Assembly: GCA_011065235.1 (NCBI GenBank)
Contig: JAAKFB010000072.1
Location: 1-8,258 of the forward strand
DNA length: 8,258 nt
Reading direction: 5' to 3'
Source of the DNA: Chlamydiota bacterium
GTDB lineage: Bacteria; Chlamydiota; Chlamydiia; Chlamydiales; Rhabdochlamydiaceae
A model generated the notes under the pieces. That model was not told the DNA's origin. It did not search any database and saw only the letters and a list, made by a program, of their open reading frames with translations. Made by a program: the position numbers and the translations under genes. Below, in pieces: positions 1 through 5,388 of this stretch (positions within the stretch are counted from its first letter, which is position 1; every line of letters starts with the position of its first letter).

Positions 1-2
1 AC

Positions 3-407
3 TTTAAGATGCGTTTTTATTTCACGCTGGATTTTGTTGGTGGAAAGGCCAAGGAGCTCTGCGTTGCTCTTACCGATATCAATGGACACATAGCGACGAT
101 TTTGCCGGAAGAGGATTCTTTTCCTCTCAAGACGTGGGGAAGAGAAAACAATCCTTTTTGGGAAAAGAGCCTTTCATTGCATCTCATTTATTCTTATGCG
201 GCCTCTCAAGGAGAACAAAGAAATTGGAAGATGTATGGAAGTCAACTCGCTCATCTCGCCTTGCTATTCGAGAAAGAAGAGATTCCTCCTCCCTGTATCG
301 AAACAATCGGGGGATTTTCAGCAGAAAATGTTCAAGAGGTTCACCGTCGGCTAGAGAGTAAGCATACTCGCGGGAAACTTGTTATGACTGTGTTTGGTTC
401 CAAGTGA
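3..407 (+). CDS. Zinc-type (MDR) alcohol dehydrogenase / quinone reductase-like protein, C-terminal part
   Basis: This is the C-terminal part, about 134 residues, of a medium-chain dehydrogenase/reductase, probably an NAD(P)H-dependent oxidoreductase; the substrate cannot be told. The frame is open to the left edge, and the first ATG (position 9) falls inside the nucleotide-binding fold, so I treat the gene as 5' truncated rather than starting there. Visible family features are the strand-turn 'LDFVGG', the following 'GHIATI' strand that closes the Rossmann fold, and the C-terminal signature 'AENVQEVHRRLESKHTRGKL', which is typical of quinone oxidoreductase/ZADH proteins. Between them 'SLSLHLIYSYA' matches the segment that often reads SLxHHF or similar. 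The catalytic and zinc-binding N-terminal domain lies outside the window. The stop at 405-407 overlaps by 26 bp the tail of the convergent histidine phosphatase gene. Family assignment is good; specificity is unknown. Confidence 0.8.
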   Translation, partial: FKMRFYFTLDFVGGKAKELCVALTDINGHIATILPEEDSFPLKTWGRENNPFWEKSLSLHLIYSYAASQGEQRNWKMYGSQLAHLALLFEKEEIPPPCIETIGGFSAENVQEVHRRLESKHTRGKLVMTVFGSK

Positions 408-963
408 CGATGACGGGATTTTCCCGTTCATACCCGAGAATGGAAAGAGAAGCCGTAGAAAGCAGAAAGAGTTTTCCCTCTGTTACGGGCAGATGGAGCC
501 AGCGGGCGCCGATTGCCCTTGAGATATGTCCGCTAGAGAAAAGGGCCACATCGCCTTGGATATCGCGCACACGAGAAATGAGTCGCTGTGTTCGCGCTCC
601 GATATCACCAATGGATTCTCCATTGGGCGCTCCTTTGGTGAAAATGGTCCATTTGGGATCGGTCTCGCGGATCTCTGCGGTTGTTTTTCCCTCGTAGTCG
701 CCATAATCCCATTCGAGGAGATCCTTATCGAGCACCGCTTCTTTCAAAAGGCCTGCAATTTCGCAGGTTTCTGTTGCTCGTTGCAAGGGGCTGCAGAGGA
801 CTTTTTTGAATTTTTTCCCCTTGAGTTTTTTGATGAGCCACTGGGCTTGCTCGCGTCCTTCATCGGTTAGGGGTATGTCGGTGAGGCCCGTATGCTGTTT
901 CGATGCGGTCCACTCGGTCTCTCCGTGGCGAATCAGGTATACTTTTTGGTGAAATGTTTTCAT
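382..963 (-). CDS. Histidine phosphatase (phosphoglycerate mutase-like superfamily)
   Basis: The product is a 193-residue cytoplasmic phosphatase of the histidine phosphatase superfamily, acting through a phospho-histidine intermediate. The catalytic motif is 'LIRHGETEW' at residues 10-18, with His13 as the predicted phosphoacceptor. It is followed by 'HTGLTDIPLTDEG' (24-36), the second Arg in 'SPLQRATET' (58-66), the acid residue in 'EWDYGDYEG' (84-92) and the second catalytic His146 in 'SSGHISRAI'. The 'QHTGLTDIPLT' and 'EWDYGDYEG' strings resemble the SHB17-like acid phosphatase/sugar-bisphosphatase branch more than true glycolytic GpmA mutases, so a sugar-phosphate substrate is plausible but inferred. 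I chose the start at 963 because the longer reading frame upstream (to 1200) lies wholly inside the preceding gene. The ATG overlaps that gene's TGA as ATGA, a sign of translational coupling. The 3' end overlaps the convergent dehydrogenase gene by 26 bp. Confidence 0.9.
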   Translation of the reverse strand: MKTFHQKVYLIRHGETEWTASKQHTGLTDIPLTDEGREQAQWLIKKLKGKKFKKVLCSPLQRATETCEIAGLLKEAVLDKDLLEWDYGDYEGKTTAEIRETDPKWTIFTKGAPNGESIGDIGARTQRLISRVRDIQGDVALFSSGHISRAIGARWLHLPVTEGKLFLLSTASLSILGYERENPVIVTWNQTQS

Positions 964-1754
964 CTTTTGTCTTCGTAATATAACCATTTGGCAATGTTGT
1001 CGAGGTAAATTGCCAAAGAATACGGGTAGGTGATTTCTGAACCTACGCCGTCCACATCGAAAGTGCTTGGAAGGATGCTTTTGATCACAGCTTCTTGATA
1101 GCCAACAAAGGGTTGTGAAGAGGCTGCGAGGCATTTTCCGGGTGTGGGAGAGGTTTTTAACCACTCTTCGATGGTGCTTTGTGTTGTGGGACGTCGCCAT
1201 GTCCCATCTTCGAGTTGTTGTTTAGGGGAATCGATGACTAAGTGAGAAGCAAGATTTTTCAAGGGATGGCGATCGAAAAGATGGAGAAAAAGATCGGTTT
1301 CAAATTGTGCCCCTTCTGGAATCATTTCCATTTTAGGATCGAGATCTCGCCTCCCAGATAGAAGAACAATCTGATCGAAGCGAACTCCTCTTTTCCATTC
1401 CTCATAGAGATAATCTAGGCGCAATTGCATGACGGGCCCAATGGCTCCAAGAACAAGCGCATAGTCGTAGTGCTCAAGAGGTGCGTGCACTGCATCGACA
1501 CAGCCGATTTCTTTTAAAGTGGGAAGGGCTATTTCGAGTTTGTTTTCTAAAGAGCAGTGCATCTCCCAGCGCTCTTTTCTCGCCTGCAGCCACTGCTGCT
1601 CGACTTCATCTTCGGACACATCGAAGAGCGCCAGCAATTTTTGAGTCGCCGGTTTGAGCATGCCCGAATCCTCTCTCAGTTGCATCCCGGAGAGATTGAA
1701 AGAAAAGGCTATGAAAAACAGAAAGACAATACATAATGTAATACGTTGCATCAT
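960..1754 (-). CDS. Secreted or membrane-anchored protein with faint DUF218/YdcF-like pattern
   Basis: This is a 264-residue protein I do not recognise by name. The start is placed at the double ATG (1754/1751). From there the N-terminus reads as a signal peptide or anchor: a short basic n-region 'MMQR', then the hydrophobic stretch 'ITLCIVFLFFIAFSF', ending near 'NLSG'. No lipobox cysteine follows. The frame stays open to 1826, but the extra residues would push the hydrophobic segment inward and run into the divergent SET gene. The mature part contains 'YALVLGAIG', a downstream Arg, 'FDQIVLLSGRRDL', 'ETDLFLHLF', 'TTQSTIEEW' and 'AASSQPFVGYQEA'. This order of beta-strand VLGa, SG, acidic helix, ST/NT segment and SQP-type strand recalls the DUF218 (YdcF/SanA) fold; that is inference from pattern only. 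The gene lies immediately upstream of the histidine phosphatase gene and is coupled to it by ATGA, so the two are probably co-expressed. Confidence 0.75.
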   Translation of the reverse strand: MMQRITLCIVFLFFIAFSFNLSGMQLREDSGMLKPATQKLLALFDVSEDEVEQQWLQARKERWEMHCSLENKLEIALPTLKEIGCVDAVHAPLEHYDYALVLGAIGPVMQLRLDYLYEEWKRGVRFDQIVLLSGRRDLDPKMEMIPEGAQFETDLFLHLFDRHPLKNLASHLVIDSPKQQLEDGTWRRPTTQSTIEEWLKTSPTPGKCLAASSQPFVGYQEAVIKSILPSTFDVDGVGSEITYPYSLAIYLDNIAKWLYYEDKR

Positions 1755-1785
1755 TACTATAAGGTTACCATAATGGGCCATATTC

Positions 1786-2361
1786 ATGAATACAAAGATG
1801 GACATAATCTGGCTCGAGCGGCTCAAATTTCAAACGGATACAATCCTTGAAAAAGTGATCAAGAAATCCAAACGAGCCATGAAAAAAAAAGAGCTGAGTA
1901 TCCGAGAAAAATGGTTGGGAGTCCGCTTTCAAAAAGAGGTTTTCGATGGGTATATGTCCAAAGTGAACATCCAGTGGATTGACGAGGTCTTTGGTTATGG
2001 CGTCTTTGCCGAGAAGGATATTCCTTTAGGCGCGTATATTGGGGAGTACACGGGGCTTGTCCGCAAACGCACCCCGCGCAGAGATCGAAAAAATGACTAT
2101 TGCTTTGAGTACACGATTGGGGATTGGGCGCGTAATCCCTTCATCATCGATGCTAAGAAGCATGGAAATTTTACACGCTACATCAACCACAGCGAGGATC
2201 CCAATCTCGAGTCCCTTGCCGTATATGTCGGCGAAGTGATGCATATCATCTTTGTAGCGCAAAAACCGATCAAGCAGGGATCGCAGATGTGTTACCACTA
2301 CGGCGACTATTTTTGGAAAAAACGTCGCCGTTCAAAAAAGCTACCCATTAACGTGTCTTGA
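1786..2361 (+). CDS. SET-domain protein-lysine methyltransferase (chlamydial NUE/cpnSET-like)
   Basis: This is a 191-residue stand-alone SET-domain protein, predicted to transfer a methyl group from S-adenosylmethionine to lysine. SET landmarks in order are 'GYGVFAEKDI' (70-79), 'GEYTG' (86-90), 'GNFTRYINHSEDPN' (127-140, the knot-forming NHS motif), 'IIFVAQKPIKQG' (154-165) and 'YHYGDYFW' (170-177, the closing aromatic motif). Before the domain lies a lysine-rich segment (residues 24-43). After it comes a short, strongly basic tail 'KKRRRSKKLP' (178-187). Family knowledge: the chlamydial SET proteins NUE and cpnSET act on histones, respectively host histones after secretion and the chlamydial histone-like Hc1. 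Which of these applies here is unknown. No clear ribosome-binding site precedes 1786; the ATG at 1798 is an alternative that removes only four residues. The gene diverges from the gene ending at 960, and its stop lies 9 bp from the convergent FKBP stop. Confidence 0.88.
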   Translation: MNTKMDIIWLERLKFQTDTILEKVIKKSKRAMKKKELSIREKWLGVRFQKEVFDGYMSKVNIQWIDEVFGYGVFAEKDIPLGAYIGEYTGLVRKRTPRRDRKNDYCFEYTIGDWARNPFIIDAKKHGNFTRYINHSEDPNLESLAVYVGEVMHIIFVAQKPIKQGSQMCYHYGDYFWKKRRRSKKLPINVS

Positions 2362-2392
2362 TCAGTTCTATTAATGTATCTTGACCAGTTCC
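2347..2392. repeat. 23-bp imperfect tandem duplication across the SET/FKBP convergent ends
   Basis: Positions 2347-2369 and 2370-2392 are adjacent 23-base copies that differ at four positions (19 of 23 identical), all transitions. The right copy encodes, on the minus strand, the last residues and stop of the FKBP protein ('ELVKIH' then TAA). The left copy, read in its own shifted frame on the same strand, still spells 'ELIKTR' then TAA, a recognisable older FKBP ending. On the plus strand the left copy supplies the last codons and stop of the SET gene. Confidence 0.85.
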
Positions 2393-2985
2393 ATTTCGAA
2401 GATCAGTGTGCTATTGGGCTCGATTTGAGGGCCATACCCTTGATCTCCATATGCGAGGTAAGAGGGGATGAAGATTTGCCATTTGTCGCCCACTTTCATT
2501 AGCTTGAGAGCTTCTGACCATCCGGGAATTACACGGTTAACGGGAAATTCTTGGGGCTTTTCCCGTTCATAAGTGCTATCGAAAACGTTTCCATTGAGAA
2601 GAGACCCGCGGTAATGAACGCTGACTGTATCGTGCATTGAAGGGATGGTTCCTGTTCCTTCTTTGAGGACTTTATATTGAAGACCACTTGCAAGAGTTTC
2701 GATCCCTTCTTTTTCTTTGTTCTCTTCGAGAAAGGTTTCTCCATCTTCTTTGTTTTTTAAAGAGAGCTCTTCAACATAGACTTTTTGCTGGTCTTGGACC
2801 TGCTTTTGCAAAGCTTGAAGAATATTTTTAATCTCTTCTTGCTCAAGTGCAGGAGTTTTTTGAGCGAGTGCGTCGGTAAGTCCTTTTTTTAATAGTTCAT
2901 GGTCCAGTTCACTGAATTGTCCTAAGATTTGGCCGCCTGTCTGAAGGCCGATGCAATAACTCACTTTTTCACGGTTGCTTTCCAT
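2371..2985 (-). CDS. fklB: FKBP-type peptidyl-prolyl cis-trans isomerase, cytoplasmic FklB-like
   Basis: The 204-residue product is a Mip/FklB-family prolyl isomerase. The N-terminal half (about 5-95) is the helical dimerisation region, beginning 'KVSYCIGLQTGGQI' just as FklB-type proteins begin 'ASYGIGLQ', and continuing as a charged, coiled-coil-prone helix. The C-terminal half is the FKBP domain, with 'ASGLQYKVLKEGTG' (99-112), 'VSVHYRGSLLNGNVFDST' (121-138), 'FPVNRVIPGWSEAL' (147-160) and 'IPSYLAYGDQG' (173-183). The VHY, FDS, VIPGW and AYG active-site segments are all intact. There is no signal peptide or lipobox, unlike the exported chlamydial Mip, so a cytoplasmic chaperone role is inferred. 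The start at 2985 is fixed by an AGGAG site eight bases upstream; the longer frame to 3153 is discarded because it enters the divergent gene. The gene is probably monocistronic. Confidence 0.93.
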   Translation of the reverse strand: MESNREKVSYCIGLQTGGQILGQFSELDHELLKKGLTDALAQKTPALEQEEIKNILQALQKQVQDQQKVYVEELSLKNKEDGETFLEENKEKEGIETLASGLQYKVLKEGTGTIPSMHDTVSVHYRGSLLNGNVFDSTYEREKPQEFPVNRVIPGWSEALKLMKVGDKWQIFIPSYLAYGDQGYGPQIEPNSTLIFEMELVKIH

Positions 2986-2993
2986 AGATAAAA

Positions 2994-2998
2994 CTCCT
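2994..2998 (-). promoter_or_regulatory. Ribosome-binding site of the FKBP gene
   Basis: On the minus strand AGGAG lies eight bases before the ATG at 2985. It is the clearest Shine-Dalgarno site in the window, and it decides this start over the longer open frame. Confidence 0.85.
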
Positions 2999-3005
2999 AA
3001 ATTTG

Positions 3006-3038
3006 CTCTATTTTTCAACAGTCTAATAGAGTATACTC
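3006..3038. promoter_or_regulatory. Inverted repeat and palindrome in the divergent FKBP/RluA intergenic region
   Basis: The 58-bp gap between the two divergent starts contains CTCTATT (3006-3012) and its exact complement AATAGAG (3025-3031), separated by 12 bases. Overlapping the right arm is a perfect 10-bp palindrome GAGTATACTC (3029-3038), which presents a TATACT -10-like hexamer on both strands. I could not pair either hexamer with a well-spaced -35, so promoter positions stay tentative. An operator or shared promoter region is possible. Confidence 0.35.
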
Positions 3039-3043
3039 CGTAT

Positions 3044-3850
3044 ATGCAAATCAAATCTTCTGAAAAAATGCCTTTACTAGAGCTTTTAGGGATCCTTTCT
3101 CCTGATAGTTCCAAAAATACACTCCGTTCTTGGATCGAAAAGGGTCGAGTCACCGTGGATAATAAGCTGGCTCAGCATCCCAATCAAACGATTGAATCGG
3201 GACAAGAGATCGTTGTTGGAACTAAGCCTAAATTTCTTAAAAATGGGCTAAAAATTGTTTACGAAGATGATCATCTGGTCGTCGTCGATAAGCCTCGAGG
3301 GTTGCTCAGTGTTGCCACAGACATGGAGACAGAATTTACGGTCCATGCATTTTTGAAACACCGCTTTCACTCGCGAAAGGTTCATCCCATTCATCGTCTC
3401 GATAAAGAGACGTCAGGGCTTCTTGTTTTTGCTTATACAGAACAAGCGCGTGATCACCTTAAAAAGCAGCTTGAGATGCGGACTATGCATCGGGAATACC
3501 GCGCGGTTGTGCATGGACATCCGGGAAAGGGAACTTGGCGCTGTTTCTTATATGAAGACAAGCGGATGAAAATGCATGTTTGCTCGCGAAGCGAGGGCAA
3601 AGAGGCGATCACTCATTTTGAAACGATCAAAAAGCAGAAAAAGACCTCTATTCTCAAGGTCAAGCTCGAATCGGGACGGAAGCATCAAATCCGCGTACAA
3701 GCAGCACATTTTGGCCATCCCGTTGTGGGAGATTCCAAATATGGTCCTACCGAGGATACAGGGCATAAACTGCAACTGCGCGCCGTCAAGTTGGAGTTTG
3801 AACACCCAATGTTAAAAGAGCGTCTTCTCCTGAGCGAAAACGGTCGCTGA
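3044..3850 (+). CDS. RluA-family RNA pseudouridine synthase
   Basis: The 268-residue enzyme is predicted to isomerise uridine to pseudouridine in rRNA or tRNA. An N-terminal S4-like RNA-binding segment (about 8-60) carries 'LRSWIEKGRVTVDNKLA'. The catalytic domain follows: 'IVYEDDHLVVVDKPRGLLS' (71-89), then the RluA signature 'HRLDKETSGLLVF' (117-129) with predicted catalytic Asp120, 'HREYRAVVHG', and the C-terminal 'LESGRKHQIRVQAAHFGHPVVGDSKYG', which is diagnostic of the family. Length is a little short of the usual 300 or so residues. The position modified cannot be read from the sequence. I chose the ATG at 3044 rather than a TTG at 2975, because the latter lies inside the FKBP coding region; no strong ribosome-binding site precedes 3044. 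The stop overlaps the convergent aroC tail by 39 bp. Confidence 0.92.
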   Translation: MQIKSSEKMPLLELLGILSPDSSKNTLRSWIEKGRVTVDNKLAQHPNQTIESGQEIVVGTKPKFLKNGLKIVYEDDHLVVVDKPRGLLSVATDMETEFTVHAFLKHRFHSRKVHPIHRLDKETSGLLVFAYTEQARDHLKKQLEMRTMHREYRAVVHGHPGKGTWRCFLYEDKRMKMHVCSRSEGKEAITHFETIKKQKKTSILKVKLESGRKHQIRVQAAHFGHPVVGDSKYGPTEDTGHKLQLRAVKLEFEHPMLKERLLLSENGR

Positions 3851-4933
3851 GCGATTCATCAAAACAGCATCGACTAAGACAAGCGCTCCCATGGCTTCGA
3901 CCACGGGGACGCCGCGTATCGCCACGCAAGGGTCGTGTTTCGATCCTTCGGGGAGTTTGTACTCTTGCTTATGCCCTTCAAAATCGAGGGTTTCTTGAGA
4001 TTTGAGGATGGAGGAAGTGGGTTTAAAGCCGCAGCGAACGACGAGGGGCATTCCAGTGGAAATTCCGCCAAGGATTCCCCCTGCGTGATTGGTAGATGTG
4101 ATGACGTGCCGCTCAATATTTCGCTCAAAGCTATCGTTGTGCTCAGAGCCATGCATTTGAGCTGCGGCAAATCCGGAGCCGATTTCGATTCCTTTACAGG
4201 CGGGGATCGAGAGCATCGCTTTGGCAAGGTTAGCGTCGAGTTTTTCATAGATGGGATCGCCGAGACCGGGATAAAGCCCCTCTGCGCGCAGCTCGATGAT
4301 GCCACCTAGCGAGTCTCCCTCTTTTTTGGCTTGTTCAATGGCTGCCATCATCTGAGACTCGGCATTTTTGTCGGGACAGAAAATGGGGCTTTTTAGGGTT
4401 TCTTCGCGCAAAGAATCGATTTCTGTATGTTCAGGCTCTGAGGCTTTGATCGGGCCGATTTGTGTAACAAAAGCGGCGAGTTCAATGCCGAATTGCATGA
4501 GCAGCTTTTTTGCAATCGCACCAGCTGCTACGCGTCCCGCAGTTTCTCGCGCGGAGGCGCGACCACCACCGCGGTAATCGAAATGGCCATATTTCTCTTG
4601 GTAGGTGAAATTCGCATGGCCGGGCCGAAGCAAGTTTTTGACAGGTTCATACGGGCTGGAATCGGCGCCTTGATTGGGAATGAGGATGGAAATGGGCGTG
4701 CCTGTAGTCTTCCCCTCAAAAACCCCCGAATAGATCTCGGCCGCATCTCCTTCTTTGCGTGGGGATGTATAGGGACTTTTTCCCGGGCGGCGATAAAAAA
4801 GTTCTCGATTGATTTCTTCTTCAGAGATTAGGAGCCCTGCAGGGCATCCGTCGATGACAACACCGATGGCTTTTCCGTGGGATTCTCCCCAAGTGGTGAT
4901 CCGAAAGATTTGTCCAAATTGATTACTTGCCAT
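3812..4933 (-). CDS. aroC: Chorismate synthase
   Basis: The 373-residue enzyme converts 5-enolpyruvylshikimate-3-phosphate to chorismate with reduced FMN, the last step of the shikimate pathway in the cytosol. All three family signatures are present: 'GESHG' (16-20, with His19), 'RPGHANFTY' (103-111, with His106) leading into 'DYRGGGRASARETAGR' (119-134), and the C-terminal 'KHDPCVAIRGVPVVEAM'. Length is normal. The ATG at 4933 is preceded on its strand by AGAGG four bases upstream. The first 106 bp are also read, in another frame, as the tail of aroK, which points to translational coupling as the last gene of the aroB-aroA-aroK-aroC unit. The last 39 bp overlap the convergent RluA-family gene. 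Confidence 0.97.
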   Translation of the reverse strand: MASNQFGQIFRITTWGESHGKAIGVVIDGCPAGLLISEEEINRELFYRRPGKSPYTSPRKEGDAAEIYSGVFEGKTTGTPISILIPNQGADSSPYEPVKNLLRPGHANFTYQEKYGHFDYRGGGRASARETAGRVAAGAIAKKLLMQFGIELAAFVTQIGPIKASEPEHTEIDSLREETLKSPIFCPDKNAESQMMAAIEQAKKEGDSLGGIIELRAEGLYPGLGDPIYEKLDANLAKAMLSIPACKGIEIGSGFAAAQMHGSEHNDSFERNIERHVITSTNHAGGILGGISTGMPLVVRCGFKPTSSILKSQETLDFEGHKQEYKLPEGSKHDPCVAIRGVPVVEAMGALVLVDAVLMNRSATVFAQEKTLF

Positions 4934-5388
4934 AACGCCTCTAGGATTTCTTGATCCGTTTTGCCCTCTAATTCGATGGGATATGAAGGGATTTTTTCAT
5001 ATTTGAGGATTCTTGTGCAATACATTCTCTCGAAAGAGCCTTCGGGATCGTCGTGGTCGAGAAAAGTGGGAAGAGGGGGAGTGAGTAGACGCTGTTTTAA
5101 AAGGGTTTTAGGGCATTTAAGGTAGACCATTTTCCCCAAGGTTTGTAGATGGGCCAAACTTTGCTCATCGAGAACGGTTGATCCACCAACTGCAATCACA
5201 TGCCCTGTGACAGTGATTCTGCAGACGAGATTTTTTTCTATCTCTCGTAAATCCTCGAGAGGAATAGAGCGCACACTGCACCCTGTTTGTTTTTCGATGA
5301 GCTGATCGGTATCGAGAAAGGGAAGACCGAGTCGCTTTCCAAAATAGGTTTTTCCAGCGGATTTAAACCCGAACAAGATCCAGTTCAA
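4828..5388 (-). CDS. aroK: Shikimate kinase
   Basis: The product (about 186 residues) phosphorylates shikimate at O3 using ATP. It shows a Walker A loop 'GFKSAGKT' (7-14), the shikimate-binding acid in 'LPFLDTDQLIE', the Arg of 'DLREIE' at the place of the usual FRxxE, 'VIAVGGS' replacing the common TGGG loop, and 'RILKYEKI' resembling the C-terminal RxxxY substrate-binding segment. It is divergent between the second and third motifs, where the usual GExxFR stretch is shortened. No ATG fits: the frame's ATG at 5454 is deep in aroA. I prefer TTG at 5388, which has GGAG six bases upstream; GTG at 5400, adding 'MEHK', is the alternative. Either start lies inside the end of aroA. The last 34 codons lie inside aroC and extend past the conserved kinase fold. 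Confidence 0.88.
   Translation of the reverse strand: MNWILFGFKSAGKTYFGKRLGLPFLDTDQLIEKQTGCSVRSIPLEDLREIEKNLVCRITVTGHVIAVGGSTVLDEQSLAHLQTLGKMVYLKCPKTLLKQRLLTPPLPTFLDHDDPEGSFERMYCTRILKYEKIPSYPIELEGKTDQEILEALWQVINLDKSFGSPLGENPTEKPSVLSSTDALQGS
4938..4942 (-). promoter_or_regulatory. Ribosome-binding site of aroC
   Basis: AGAGG on the minus strand lies four bases before the aroC ATG, inside the aroK coding sequence. It supports the start at 4933 in spite of the long overlap. Confidence 0.6.

Noticed and set aside
964..1200. N-terminal extension of the histidine phosphatase, 79 residues up to an ATG at 1200
   Set aside because: The extension lies wholly within the preceding gene in another frame, has low-complexity basic composition, and sits before a full RHGE start of the fold. 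The ATGA start at 963 explains the gene.
1755..1785. Divergent promoter pair between the unknown secreted protein gene and the SET gene
   Set aside because: TATAAG- and TACTAT-like hexamers occur, but no -35 with acceptable spacing was found on either strand.
1755..1826. Longer start of the unknown secreted protein at 1826
   Set aside because: It would overlap the start of the divergent SET gene and bury the signal-like hydrophobic segment about 30 residues inside the protein.
2362..2370. Rho-independent terminator between the convergent SET and FKBP genes
   Set aside because: No GC-rich stem followed by a T-run is present. The similarity there is a direct tandem copy, not an inverted repeat.
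2986..3153. Longer FKBP frame up to 3153
   Set aside because: It runs antisense to the RluA-family gene and ignores the AGGAG site in front of 2985.
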